Shown here: in pieces, positions 8,567 to 21,088 of the stretch
How the letters are laid out: the number at the start of each line of letters is the position of its first letter
Position numbering within the stretch: position 1 is the first letter of the stretch
Notes under the pieces: generated by a model
What the model was told of the DNA's origin: nothing
Seen by the model: only the letters and a program-made list of their open reading frames with translations
Database searches by the model: none
Position numbers and translations under genes: made by a program
NCBI GenBank assembly: GCA_003599575.1
Contig: QZKV01000024.1
Location: 1 to 58,336, forward strand
Direction: 5' to 3'
Length of the DNA: 58,336 nt
Source: Desulfobacteraceae bacterium
GTDB taxonomy: Bacteria; Desulfobacterota; Desulfobacteria; Desulfobacterales; Desulfosarcinaceae

Positions 8567-8971
8567 ATGATGAGAACCACCATCACTCTAAAAACCCATG
8601 CCCAAACTGAAATGATCGATATCACGAGACAGGTGCAACAAACCATAGACGATCACCGCTTCCAAGAAGGCCTGTGCATGCTGTACGTACCGCATACCAC
8701 CGCGGCCGTGACCATCAACGAGAATGCCGACCCGACGGTGCGTGAAGACCTTCTGATGGTGCTCAACCGGATCGTTCCCTGGAAGGCGGACTACCGCCAC
8801 ATGGAAGGCAATTCGCCGGCCCATGTGAAAGCATCCCTTATCGGCGCCTCCGCGCTGATCCAGGTTGAAGACGGCCGGCTGGTGCTGGGCACCTGGCAGG
8901 GCGTTTTCTTCTGCGAATTCGACGGCCCGCGGACGCGCAAGATCAATGTTGCACTGGTGAGTGTGCAGTGA
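8567..8971 (+). CDS. YjbQ family protein (UPF0047)
   Basis: A 134-residue protein of the widely conserved YjbQ/UPF0047 family, small homotrimeric cytoplasmic proteins; the E. coli member has been linked to a thiamin phosphate synthase side activity. Family signatures are visible: CMLYVPHTTAAVTINENADP, the HMEGNSPAHVKASLIG segment with its conserved histidines, and LGTWQGVFFCEFDGPR. ATG 8567 was preferred to the upstream start because AGGAG lies four bases before it. It is followed 113 bases later by the Ahb-like gene in the same orientation. The physiological role is not known from this sequence. Confidence 0.88.
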   Translation: MMRTTITLKTHAQTEMIDITRQVQQTIDDHRFQEGLCMLYVPHTTAAVTINENADPTVREDLLMVLNRIVPWKADYRHMEGNSPAHVKASLIGASALIQVEDGRLVLGTWQGVFFCEFDGPRTRKINVALVSVQ

Positions 8972-9084
8972 ACAAGGCATTCCGGACATCCTTTCAAACC
9001 GGTCTGCACCCGATGGTGCGTGAAACACACCCTGCTTGAGGAAGAAGATAGAGATCGAATCAAAGCAAAGGAAGCCATCGCCCC

Positions 9085-9534
9085 ATGCTGGAAGATATCG
9101 AAAAAGCCATTCTCAATCGCATTCAATCCGATTTTCCGATCGACCCCAGACCGTTCGAAGTGCTTGCCAAAGAACTCGGTCTGAGCGAAGAACAGATTGT
9201 CCGGCGCGTGCGTCAGTTGAAGCAGTCCGGCGTCATCCGGCGCATCGGCGCCAATTTCGTGCCCGGCAAAGTGGGCTTTGTCAGCACCTTGTGCGCGGCC
9301 AGCGTCCCGGAGGAAAAAATCGATCGATTTTCGGAAGTGGTGAATCGCTATCCGGGAGTGACCCATAACTACGAGCGCGATAACCATTTTAATGTCTGGT
9401 TTACCTTCATCGCCCGTTCAATGGAAGAGATCGCAGGCAACCTGGAACGGATCAGCCGTGATACCGGGGTTGAACCGATTCTCAACCTGCCGGCCACAAA
9501 GGTCTTCAAGATACGCGCGCAATTCGAGCTGTAG
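9085..9534 (+). CDS. Siroheme decarboxylase subunit, AhbA/AhbB-like
   Basis: A 149-residue protein of the Lrp/AsnC-like AhbA/AhbB/NirDLGH family. It has an N-terminal winged-helix part (LAKELGLSEEQIVRRVRQLKQ, helix-turn-helix at about 28-48). This is followed by the family segment GVIRRIGANFVP and a C-terminal ferredoxin-like domain with GVTHNYERDNHFNVWFTF. In sulfate reducers AhbA and AhbB together decarboxylate siroheme to didecarboxysiroheme in the alternative heme pathway. Only one subunit is present here, so it may pair with a distant partner; a heme-responsive regulator role is the alternative. AhbA and AhbB could not be told apart by eye. Confidence 0.75.
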   Translation: MLEDIEKAILNRIQSDFPIDPRPFEVLAKELGLSEEQIVRRVRQLKQSGVIRRIGANFVPGKVGFVSTLCAASVPEEKIDRFSEVVNRYPGVTHNYERDNHFNVWFTFIARSMEEIAGNLERISRDTGVEPILNLPATKVFKIRAQFEL

Positions 9535-9570
9535 GGCTCGACAAACTGCAATGAGTTCTCACCCGCTGCC

Positions 9571-10386
9571 ATGAAAAATATCCGCATCGCCGCCGTCGTC
9601 TGCCGATCACCGGTCGGCGATATCGAGCATAACCTGACTCGAACCGAATTCTGGGCCGGGCAGGCCCACAATGCCGGGGCCGACGTGGTCTGCTTTCCGG
9701 AGCTGAACATCACCGGCTATTACAATCATGCCGAAACGAGCGCGCTGGCCCAACTTGTCCCCGGCCCCGCCACCGAGCGTATTTCCGAACTGTCCCGGTC
9801 TTCACGGCTGATCATCCTGGCCGGACTGGTGGAGCACAATCCCCAGCCTCCAGGCCGCCCATTTGCCACCCATTGCGTATTCTGGCCGGACGGCCGCGTC
9901 GACCGGTATCGGAAACTGCATCTGGCGCCCAATGAAAGCGCATTTTTTTCGGCCGGCGCCGATATCCCGGTATTTTGCGCGCAGCAGGCCAACTTCGGCA
10001 TCCAACTCTGCTATGACGCCCATTTTCCCGAGCTTTCCACGGCCATGGCGGCCAAACAGGCCCATATCCTTTTCATGCCGCATGCCTCCCCTCGCGGCGA
10101 CGCAGCCGCCAAGCACCTGTCCTGGATGCGCCATCTGCCGGCCAGGGCTTTTGACAACGGCCTCTTCGTGGTGGCCTGCAATCAATGGGGAGAAAACGGC
10201 AAAGGACTGGTATTCCCAGGCAATGCAATGGTGGTCGCCCCCTCGGGAAACATCCTGGCCAAGCGGGTCGTCGACAATGAGGGTATGCTGGTGGTCGATT
10301 TGTCGGCCGCGGATCTGCAAACCGTCCGGACCCATCCCATGCGCTATTTTTTCCCCAATAGAAGACCGGAACTGTATCGTGGATAG
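9571..10386 (+). CDS. Carbon-nitrogen hydrolase (nitrilase superfamily)
   Basis: A 271-residue cytoplasmic amidohydrolase. The nitrilase catalytic triad is visible as Glu44 (CFPELNITGY), Lys115 (YRKLHL) and Cys147 (GIQLCYDAHFPEL). The chain keeps the usual length and the C-terminal FPGNAMVVAPSG segment of this superfamily. The substrate cannot be told from sequence; relatives hydrolyse N-carbamoyl compounds, omega-amides or small aliphatic amides. It follows the Ahb-like gene by 36 bases on the same strand, so it is probably co-transcribed, and it converges with the DUF2914 gene. Confidence 0.88.
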   Translation: MKNIRIAAVVCRSPVGDIEHNLTRTEFWAGQAHNAGADVVCFPELNITGYYNHAETSALAQLVPGPATERISELSRSSRLIILAGLVEHNPQPPGRPFATHCVFWPDGRVDRYRKLHLAPNESAFFSAGADIPVFCAQQANFGIQLCYDAHFPELSTAMAAKQAHILFMPHASPRGDAAAKHLSWMRHLPARAFDNGLFVVACNQWGENGKGLVFPGNAMVVAPSGNILAKRVVDNEGMLVVDLSAADLQTVRTHPMRYFFPNRRPELYRG

Positions 10387-10417
10387 TTGGCTTCATTGTT
10401 ATCAATGAAACAACAAC

Positions 10418-10924
10418 TCAACGAACGAAGAAAACGATGCTTCCCAGCGGTGTACCTTCGGCGGAAAGGATCTCCACCATCCACTCCCCGGTCCATTCGG
10501 GTGCAAGGGTTTTGTAGCTCCAGGTGCGCCAATTGCGCGAGCGCACCGGCAACTGGATCGAGGCCTTCAGAGTGCCTTGATAATACCAGTTCTGGGTAAT
10601 TGAACTCTCCTCGGATGCTCCCACCACCCTGCAATAGCAAAAGACTTTGGCAATTTCTTTGGCAAATACATCCCCGCTGCCGACCGGTTCGCGGTTCACA
10701 ATATCATGACAAACCACGGCATCTTGGATGCGTATCCCGGTCTGTTCGGAGGCAGGGGAGGCCGCGGTTGGATCGGCGGGTTTTTCAACAGCCCCGGACG
10801 CCTCCTGGGCCGGGATGGTCCGAAGGGCACCTTGGTGATGAGTATCGTCACTCAATGCCGGCCCGGCGCTCCACAGCACCAAAGCCCCTAAGCCCACCAA
10901 AATGCCCCGAAAAATTTTACGCAT
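10418..10924 (-). CDS. Exported DUF2914 domain protein
   Basis: A 168-residue protein with an N-terminal signal peptide (about 1-25, hydrophobic GILVGLGALVLWSAGPALS). A linker rich in A, P, E and T follows. The C-terminal DUF2914-type domain (about 65-168) has the typical REPVGSGDVFAKEIAKVFCY start, a WYYQG segment and GEWMVEILSAEGTPLGSI. DUF2914 has no established function; it appears as a small beta-rich domain in periplasmic or membrane proteins. The start follows AGGAGGGGGG. It lies 75 bases downstream of the YkgJ-like gene on the same strand. Confidence 0.8.
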   Translation of the reverse strand: MRKIFRGILVGLGALVLWSAGPALSDDTHHQGALRTIPAQEASGAVEKPADPTAASPASEQTGIRIQDAVVCHDIVNREPVGSGDVFAKEIAKVFCYCRVVGASEESSITQNWYYQGTLKASIQLPVRSRNWRTWSYKTLAPEWTGEWMVEILSAEGTPLGSIVFFVR

Positions 10925-10999
10925 ACGTACCCCCCTCCTATTTTCTGGGACGCGTCACCAAGATAAAAAGACCCGGAGCTTAAAACAGAATTCCAAAAT

Positions 11000-11704
11000 T
11001 TATAAAAAGAAGGGAACGATGTTCGTTTCCGCTTCGTTTTTGAGCAATTTGACCTTGAACATCCGGATGGTGGCCGATAGGGGGCGGCCGAATAGAAATT
11101 CGAGCAGGTCGGGATCCAGGCGGGTGCGCTCCACGGTGACGTTCCGGAGGCTGTGATCGTAGCGGATGATCGCCAGCAGTTCCTCTGCAGCCTCCTGGAG
11201 ACGGCCGTCTTTGCGGATCAGCTCGGCCCATTGGGCGACTCGTTGATAATCGCAATGCGCCTGGTGTTCGGCCACCAGATCGCTCAGGCCAGGCAACCGC
11301 GATAGCAGGTGGCTGCGCGTAAGCCGGTTCTTATCGTACAGGGCGGTGATGGCGCGCGTATCCCAGCAGGTCAGACAGCGGCACTCGACCGGACGCATAT
11401 CGTAAATGCGGCAGCCGACCTGTTCCTGGTTCAAAAACCGGCAGGTGGCATCATTTTCCGCTGCGCCCTTGATTTTGATGATATCCGTGGCCGCCGGCGC
11501 GATGACGCCGCGTATATTGTCGTAGGCCGGTTCGCCCTGCCGGATGGTGAAGAGGCATTTCAGGGGAATTTTTCCGGACTCAACCTGCTCGCGGTCTTCC
11601 AGATGCAGGGCCGGTCCGCCCTTGCAACAACAAACCCCGCAGCGACGGCATTGCCGGTGGGAGGGTTCCAGGGGGTGGTCGGAGGAACGCTGCTCTGCCT
11701 TCAT
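11000..11704 (-). CDS. YkgJ-type cysteine cluster protein
   Basis: A 234-residue protein of the YkgJ/UPF0153 family, thought to bind zinc or an iron-sulfur cluster through conserved cysteines. The N-terminal CRRCGVCCCKGGPAL motif (about 19-33) and the later CRFLNQEQVGCRIYDMRPVECR segment (about 87-108) match the family. The C-terminal 100 residues are helical and have no recognised domain. No strong ribosome binding site was seen before the start. The biochemical function is unknown. Confidence 0.82.
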   Translation of the reverse strand: MKAEQRSSDHPLEPSHRQCRRCGVCCCKGGPALHLEDREQVESGKIPLKCLFTIRQGEPAYDNIRGVIAPAATDIIKIKGAAENDATCRFLNQEQVGCRIYDMRPVECRCLTCWDTRAITALYDKNRLTRSHLLSRLPGLSDLVAEHQAHCDYQRVAQWAELIRKDGRLQEAAEELLAIIRYDHSLRNVTVERTRLDPDLLEFLFGRPLSATIRMFKVKLLKNEAETNIVPFFL

Positions 11705-11789
11705 AGGAGGTAATGTCCTGCTTCCATGGGAATCTGCGCTTCAGACGCAATTATGATTCGGACTGTAGCACAGCCGCCAGCCGGTCGGA

Positions 11790-11830
11790 AAGAAAAAAAG
11801 GCCGCTCCATGCGCAGATGAAGCGGCCTTT
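11790..11830 (-). terminator. Intrinsic terminator of the PFOR gene
   Basis: On the minus strand AAAGGCCGCT pairs perfectly with AGCGGCCTTT (arms at 11821-11830 and 11797-11806, ten pairs, 14-base loop). A run of T follows (11793-11799 read on the minus strand). It lies about 58 bases beyond the stop of the PFOR gene. Confidence 0.9.
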
Positions 11831-11887
11831 GATGTTATTGCGCCTTAATGGGTCGAATTGCTCAACCCATCCACTGTTTACTTCGCA

Positions 11888-15553
<3,666 letters not shown>

Positions 15554-15748
15554 TCAAAAAAATTCGCCGTTTCCCGGATGGGATATGCACTTTTGCACTC
15601 CCTCGCACGCTTGCTTTCCGAAGTGCCTTTGAAATGAGGGCATGGCTGCCGTGAGGAAATGAAAAAGAGCACTATAGAAAACATATCCACACTCCGTTGG
15701 CAAGGGAAAAATACATGATTTCGATGGGTAATCCCGGATCGATCCACC

Positions 15749-16387
15749 TTATCGTGAAACGAAGTTCTGCGCGAATACCTTCTCCAGCACGCTGCGCGAA
15801 AGAGACGGCAACGACTCAATCTGCGCCACCACCGGCACGTGGCCGAATTGCTCGACGGCCTGGCGGTTGCCGCAATCCAGAGGGCCGTTCAGGACCACGC
15901 CGGCAATGGCCGCGTTGCGGCTCCTGAGCTTGTCCAGCGTCAGCAGCGTGTGATTGATGGTCCCCAGGCGGCTTGAGGCCACCACCATTACAGGCAGTCC
16001 CAGCCGGACAATCAGATCGAGCATAAAATGGCGCTCGTTGAGCGGCACCATGACCCCACCCGCGCCTTCCACGATCAGCGGATCAAAGGGCGGCGTATCG
16101 GGCGCCTGAAAATCGTCCAGCCCAATGGAGACCCCGTCGATGGCCGCGGCGGCATGCGGGGAAAGGGGGCGGCTCAGACGATATCTTTCCGGTACAAAAT
16201 GGCTGTCGGGCAATCCGCTCACCTGCCGGATCCACTCGGTATCGGTCATCGATCCCAGGCCGCTTTGCACCGGCTTCCAATATTTGCCCCGCGTGCCGCA
16301 CATAAGGATGGCGCTGACCACCGTTTTGCCCACATCGGTGTCCGTTCCGGTCACGAAAAGCTTGGAGGGTAAAAGGAATTTATTCAC
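15749..16387 (-). CDS. bioD: Dethiobiotin synthetase BioD
   Basis: A 212-residue ATP-dependent enzyme that closes the ureido ring of dethiobiotin from 7,8-diaminopelargonate and CO2. The P-loop FVTGTDTDVGKT (about 11-22) and the VEGAGGVMVPLN segment (about 109-120) are diagnostic. Translation starts with GTG at 16387, 38 bases after bioF. It is the last gene of the bioA-bioF-bioD operon; bioB and the pimeloyl-forming genes are not present. Confidence 0.95.
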   Translation of the reverse strand: MNKFLLPSKLFVTGTDTDVGKTVVSAILMCGTRGKYWKPVQSGLGSMTDTEWIRQVSGLPDSHFVPERYRLSRPLSPHAAAAIDGVSIGLDDFQAPDTPPFDPLIVEGAGGVMVPLNERHFMLDLIVRLGLPVMVVASSRLGTINHTLLTLDKLRSRNAAIAGVVLNGPLDCGNRQAVEQFGHVPVVAQIESLPSLSRSVLEKVFAQNFVSR

Positions 16388-16425
16388 GGTTTGTTTTCAA
16401 CTTTCCATATGGGATTTCAAGTTGA

Positions 16426-17583
16426 CTATCTGCTCCAGCGCGCAAAGGCATCTATCACTTTCTCTATGTCTTCTCCGCGGTGAACTGCCGTAACCGCCAG
16501 GCGGATTCTGGATTTGTTTTCTTCGACCGTGGGCGGGCGGATCGCCCCGGCGAAGATGTTGTTTTCCGCGAGATGCGCCGACAGGGACACGGCCTCGTTT
16601 TCCCTGCCGGCCATGACCGGGACGATGTGCGTGGTCGAACGGCCGCAATCCCAGCCCAGGCGATCCAGAGCGGTTCTGAGGTCACCGGCATGCGCGTGGA
16701 GTGTTTTTCGTTCTGCTTGCATACCGGGAATCAGCTCCAGCGCCGCGGACACGGCGCCCAGCACGCCCGGTGGCAGGGCGGTCGAGTAGATGATGCCCGC
16801 GCAGCAATTGAGCAGGTAATCGCGCATCTTGCGCGTGCCGGCCACATAAGCGCCGAATGCCCCGCAGGCCTTGCTGAAAGTGCCGATGACCACATCCACG
16901 CCCTTGCCACAGGTCAGGCCCATGCCCTGGGGACCGCTGACGCCCGTGGCGTGGGCTTCATCGACCACCAGGATGGCGCCGGAGGCCCGGGCGATCGCCA
17001 CCAGTTCATCCAGCGGGCATTGATCGCCGTCCATGCTGAAGATCGATTCGGTCACAATCAGGATGCGGGAGAACTCTTCGCGCTGCCGGACGGCGAGCCG
17101 TTTTCGCAGGTGGTCCATGTCATTGTGATCGAAAATATCGATGCGGCAGCGCGCCAGGCGGGCGCCCTGAATCAGGCTGTTGTGGTTCAGGCGATCGGAC
17201 AGGATCAGGCTTTCGCGGTCGGCCAGGGCCGCAAGAACAGTCGTATTGGCCTGGAAGCCCGAATTGAAGATCAAGGCGGCCTCCGTGCCCTTGAGCGCCG
17301 CCAGGCGTTCCTCGACCGGTTCGAAAAAGCTGTGGTTGCCGCAGATCAGTCTTGAAGAGGTACTGCCCGCACCGAACCGCGCCGTAAATTGGCGCGCCCT
17401 TTCGATCAACAACGGATGCCGGGACAAGCCCAGGTAATCGTTCGAGCAGAAATTGAGCATAGGGCGGTCGCCGATCCTCAGCATGGCCCCTTGGTCCGCC
17501 TCGGTCGTTTGAAGAAAGCGCCGCCGCCCGAGGATTTGCCGGGCTTGGAGTTCAGCATCGATGAAGGCGAATTTATCCGGCAT
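16426..17583 (-). CDS. bioF: 8-amino-7-oxononanoate synthase BioF
   Basis: A 385-residue PLP enzyme of the alpha-oxoamine synthase family that condenses pimeloyl-ACP or -CoA with L-alanine. Visible landmarks are NFCSNDYLGLSRHP near residue 44, the DEAHATGVSGPQG segment near 207-219 that holds the PLP-binding Asp/His, and the Schiff-base lysine in GTFSKACGAFG. The length is normal. It lies between bioA and bioD with short gaps (57 and 38 bases). Close relatives such as glycine C-acetyltransferase are possible by sequence alone, but the operon settles the assignment. Confidence 0.95.
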   Translation of the reverse strand: MPDKFAFIDAELQARQILGRRRFLQTTEADQGAMLRIGDRPMLNFCSNDYLGLSRHPLLIERARQFTARFGAGSTSSRLICGNHSFFEPVEERLAALKGTEAALIFNSGFQANTTVLAALADRESLILSDRLNHNSLIQGARLARCRIDIFDHNDMDHLRKRLAVRQREEFSRILIVTESIFSMDGDQCPLDELVAIARASGAILVVDEAHATGVSGPQGMGLTCGKGVDVVIGTFSKACGAFGAYVAGTRKMRDYLLNCCAGIIYSTALPPGVLGAVSAALELIPGMQAERKTLHAHAGDLRTALDRLGWDCGRSTTHIVPVMAGRENEAVSLSAHLAENNIFAGAIRPPTVEENKSRIRLAVTAVHRGEDIEKVIDAFARWSR

Positions 17584-17640
17584 GGACCATCCGCAAGTTG
17601 GCTTTTTGGATCAATTTCACCTGCTCCTTATTTGATGTGA

Positions 17641-18930
17641 TCAAGCTTCCGCGGCAATCACTTCTTGCATGGCACGCGTCAGCCGGGATAAATCATCCGC
17701 CCCGATGATGTAGGGCGGCATGATGTAAACCAGTTTGCCGAACGGCCGCAGCCACACCCCGCGTTGCACAAAGCGCCGCTGCATGGCGCGCATATCGACC
17801 GGGCGGTGCAGCTCGACCACCCCCACCGCGCCCAGACAGCGCACATCCGCCACCTGCGGCAGGGCTGCGCAGGCAGCCAGCTCACGGCTCAGTTGGGCTT
17901 CGACAGCTTTCACGCGCGCCTGCCAGGGTGAATCGAGCAGCAAGCGGATGCTGGCCCCCGCAACCGCACAGGCCAGCGGGTTGGCCATAAACGTGGGGCC
18001 GTGCATGAAAATGCCGCTGCCATCCGCCGAGATGGCCTGGCTGACCCCGCGCGTGGTCAAAGTGGCCGCAAGGGTCATGTAGCCGCCGGTCAGGGCCTTG
18101 CCGAGGCACATGATATCCGGCGCCACCTCGGCATGCCCGGCTGCGAACAGTTTGCCGGTGCGGCCGAAGCCGGTGGCGATTTCATCGAATATCAGAAGGA
18201 CTTCATACTGGTTGCACAAGGTGCGCACCCGGCGCAGATATTCGGGGTGATAAAACCGCATGCCCCCGGCCCCCTGCAGGATCGGCTCCAGAATGACCGC
18301 GGCCATCTGCCGGTGGTGGTCCGCCAATAAAGTCTGCAAAGAGGCGATGTCCGATTCATCCCATTCACCCGCAAACGTGCAGCGCGGGACATCGGCAAAA
18401 TAGTGTTGGGCGAGAGTTCCCCGGAACATCCCGTGCATGCCGTTGACCGGATCGCACACCGCCATGGCGCCGAAGGTATCGCCGTGATACCCGCCGCGGA
18501 TGGTCAGCAGCTTGTGTTTGTCGGGCTGCCCCAGCGCGATCCAGTACTGCAGGGCCATTTTGATGGCCACTTCGACCGATACCGAACCCGAGTCGCTGAA
18601 AAAGACGTTTTCCATTGGACCCGGGGCCAGTTGCGTCAAAAGGGAGGCCAGCTCGGCCGCCGGGCCGTGCGTCAGGCCGCCGAACATGACGTGGGCCATC
18701 TTTTCGATCTGATCCTTGACCGCCGCATTCAACACCGGGTGGTTGTATCCATGGATGGCCGCCCACCATGAAGACATGCCATCGATAAGCTCCCTTCCGT
18801 CTTCGAGGCGAAGACGCACGCCGGATGCCGATGCAACCGGAAAAACCGGCAGCGGATTCAGCATGGATGCATAGGGATGCCAGATATGCCGGTGGTCAAT
18901 TTGAACGATTTTCTCAGCGGAAAGGGTCAT
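17641..18930 (-). CDS. bioA: Adenosylmethionine-8-amino-7-oxononanoate aminotransferase BioA
   Basis: A PLP-dependent class III aminotransferase, 429 residues from the start chosen here. Landmarks are [10 protein letters not shown] near the N-terminus, the substrate-site [13 protein letters not shown], the cofactor Asp in [15 protein letters not shown] and the Schiff-base lysine in [11 protein letters not shown]. An in-frame ATG lies 21 bases upstream (18951). AGGAGG, however, lies seven bases before the ATG at 18930, so the shorter form starting MTLSAEK is favoured. It is the first gene of the operon, and a candidate BirA box lies about 62 bases upstream. Confidence 0.95.
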   Translation of the reverse strand: MTLSAEKIVQIDHRHIWHPYASMLNPLPVFPVASASGVRLRLEDGRELIDGMSSWWAAIHGYNHPVLNAAVKDQIEKMAHVMFGGLTHGPAAELASLLTQLAPGPMENVFFSDSGSVSVEVAIKMALQYWIALGQPDKHKLLTIRGGYHGDTFGAMAVCDPVNGMHGMFRGTLAQHYFADVPRCTFAGEWDESDIASLQTLLADHHRQMAAVILEPILQGAGGMRFYHPEYLRRVRTLCNQYEVLLIFDEIATGFGRTGKLFAAGHAEVAPDIMCLGKALTGGYMTLAATLTTRGVSQAISADGSGIFMHGPTFMANPLACAVAGASIRLLLDSPWQARVKAVEAQLSRELAACAALPQVADVRCLGAVGVVELHRPVDMRAMQRRFVQRGVWLRPFGKLVYIMPPYIIGADDLSRLTRAMQEVIAAEA

Positions 18931-18991
18931 TTGAGCTGACCCTCCTTTCATGCGGACGTTCTTTTGGCCGAAAATGGATCGACCGGCTCAC

Positions 18992-19023
18992 AAGTAAACG
19001 GAAAATTTTGCAGAGGTTAACGG
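18992..19023 (-). promoter_or_regulatory. Candidate BirA (biotin repressor) operator before bioA
   Basis: On the plus strand AAGTAAACG (18992-19000), a 14-base spacer and GGTTAACGG (19015-19023) fit the known BirA operator form TTGTAAACC-N14/15-GGTTTACAA. Each half matches six of nine positions with the same spacing. On the minus strand TTGACC (19037-19042) and TAACCT (19014-19019), 17 bases apart, form a plausible promoter for bioA whose -10 lies inside the right half-site. Repressor binding would therefore block it. birA itself is not in the window. Confidence 0.6.
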
Positions 19024-19085
19024 TAGGCCGCTTCAGGGTCAAGTGGTTTTTTGGATGGCGGGTGATCGGCGTTAAATGGCCGAGC

Positions 19086-20963
19086 TTATTCTTTCAATTC
19101 ATCGAACTTGCAGCTCAGCGTCAGGGCTTCGCCGTCGAAACTGGTATTGACTTTGTACGGCAAGGTTTTGAACAGCCGGATCATGGCCTGATTGTGGGCG
19201 GCGGTGTAGGCGACCAACCCGGAGATGCCGTGTTCGCGGGCGGCGTGGGCCATCTTGCGCAGAAAAAGTTTGCCGAGCCCTTTGCCCTGGAACTCCTTGC
19301 TCACCGTGAAGGCCACCTCCGCCATGTTGCTTTCCATCAGCAAAAGGTATTCGGCCACAGCCACCACCCGATCGAAACCCGACTCACCGATAACCCCGAT
19401 TAGGGTCAAATCCTTGATGTAATCGATCTGGGATTTGTTTTCCACTTCCCAGCGTTCGAAGCTGGTCTTCTCGTGGAAAAAGCGCAAAAATATATCGGCC
19501 TTATCCAGGTGGTAGTAGTGCTCCTGAATGCGGCGTTCGTCCACCGGTTTGGCCGGGCGGATGGTGATGGTTTGTCCGCTGATTTCAACCTTTTCTTCCA
19601 GGTTCACGGGGTAAACGGCCCGCGCCGCTTCTCCCAGGGTGCGTTCCGGTCCAACCAGACGGGCTTGTTTGGCGGCCTCAAACAGCTCGTCCCTGAAGTT
19701 CGGGTGGGCGATGCTGATCATGGCGATCACTCTTTCCTGCAGATTTTTACCATACAAATTGACCACGCCGTATTCCGTGGCGACATATTGCACATCCCCG
19801 CGGGGCACCACGACGGCCTCGTCGCGCAGCATGGGAAGGATGCGGCTTTTCTTGCCGGCATGGGATGTGGACGGCAGCATGAGGATGGATTTGCCGCCCG
19901 GACTGCGCCTAGCGCCGCGCACAAAATCGACGATGCCGCTGACGCCGGCGAAAAGGGTTTGCGCGACCGCTTCGGAGGAAACCTGTCCCGTCAGATCGAT
20001 GACTTTGGCCACGTTCAGGGAGACCATGCGTTTATGCCGGGATATGATGAACGGATCGTTCACATAATCGGAGGGATGGAATTCGACGGCCGGATTGTCA
20101 TGCAAAAACTCGTACAGTTCACTGGTCCCCAGCGCCGCCGAAGCCACCATTTTGCCTTCGTTGAACCCTTTTTTGCGATTGTTGATGACCCCGAGGGCGT
20201 ACAGGTGCATGATGTCGTTGGTCATGTACTGGGAGTGAAAGCCCAGATCGTTTTTCTGGGACAAGGCCTGCACAGTGGCCTGGGAGTTTGCGTCCAGGCC
20301 CACCTGCAATGTGGAGCCGTCTTCAATCAGGCGTGAGATGTGGCGCCCGATCCAGGTGGAAATTTCGGAGCGCCGTGCCGGTTCGACGGTCAGCAGGTCA
20401 TCTTCATGCTCGACGATAAAGTCCACATCGTTGACATGGATGAAGCTCTGGCCCATCACCCGCGGCATGCGCGGGTTGACCTGGGCGATGACCCGCCCGG
20501 CCGAGTAGGCCGCCGCCAGGGTGACATCCACCGATACCCCCAGGCTCATCCAGCCGAAATCGTCCGGAGGCGATACCTGGACCAGGGCCACATCGATGGG
20601 CAGTTTGCGGCTTTTGAACAGGCCGGGCACATCGGAGATGTTCATCGGCATAACAAAGCGCAGGTTGCTCGCAAAACTCTCGGACTGCGCCGATCCAAGG
20701 TAGATGTGGCGAATGCTCAGATTGGATTCGTAGGTTTGGGTGGCGATCTCGGTCAGCGGGGTCGACTCGTGGCTCATCATGCGCACGATTTCAACCCCGG
20801 TGAATCGATGGGCATGTTCGGCCAGCGCCCGCACCAACGCCTGGGGCTCCCCGCAGGCCGACCCGATGAACACGCGCTGGCCGGAGCGAATCATCTGGAT
20901 GGCCTTTTCGGCGGTGCGCCTTTTTTCGAGGTAATTGTCAGCCCAGTAAAGCGATTTGGTCAT
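19086..20963 (-). CDS. Acetyl-CoA hydrolase/CoA-transferase fused to a GNAT domain
   Basis: A two-domain cytoplasmic protein of about 625 residues. Residues about 20-440 belong to the acetyl-CoA hydrolase/4-hydroxybutyrate CoA-transferase family (GSACGEPQALVRALAEH; VQVSPPDDFGWMSLGVSVD; VATEYGVVNLYGKNLQER, whose Glu is the probable active-site residue). Residues about 460-625 form a GNAT acetyltransferase domain (FTVSKEFQGKGLGKLFL is the acetyl-CoA-binding motif). ATG 20963 was chosen because CGGAG precedes it; the upstream in-frame extension of 52 residues has no homology. It lies 125 bases after an ADP-forming acyl-CoA synthetase, which suggests joint acyl-CoA handling. The substrate is unknown. 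Confidence 0.85.
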   Translation of the reverse strand: MTKSLYWADNYLEKRRTAEKAIQMIRSGQRVFIGSACGEPQALVRALAEHAHRFTGVEIVRMMSHESTPLTEIATQTYESNLSIRHIYLGSAQSESFASNLRFVMPMNISDVPGLFKSRKLPIDVALVQVSPPDDFGWMSLGVSVDVTLAAAYSAGRVIAQVNPRMPRVMGQSFIHVNDVDFIVEHEDDLLTVEPARRSEISTWIGRHISRLIEDGSTLQVGLDANSQATVQALSQKNDLGFHSQYMTNDIMHLYALGVINNRKKGFNEGKMVASAALGTSELYEFLHDNPAVEFHPSDYVNDPFIISRHKRMVSLNVAKVIDLTGQVSSEAVAQTLFAGVSGIVDFVRGARRSPGGKSILMLPSTSHAGKKSRILPMLRDEAVVVPRGDVQYVATEYGVVNLYGKNLQERVIAMISIAHPNFRDELFEAAKQARLVGPERTLGEAARAVYPVNLEEKVEISGQTITIRPAKPVDERRIQEHYYHLDKADIFLRFFHEKTSFERWEVENKSQIDYIKDLTLIGVIGESGFDRVVAVAEYLLLMESNMAEVAFTVSKEFQGKGLGKLFLRKMAHAAREHGISGLVAYTAAHNQAMIRLFKTLPYKVNTSFDGEALTLSCKFDELKE

Positions 20964-21088
20964 GAGAACTCCGTGTCCGTCAGCCCGCTGGCCCGTTGCC
21001 GGTTTGCCCGGTTTGTTTTCGTGCAAGAACTTCTGATCCCCCGCCTTGCCCGGGAAGACGCCCCTGCAACGAACCGACGCCAACACAT

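Noticed and set aside
11712..11830. Short plus-strand frame behind AGGAGGTA upstream of the YkgJ-like gene
   Set aside because: The peptide is arginine-rich with no similarity and runs into the PFOR terminator; a chance binding site is more likely.
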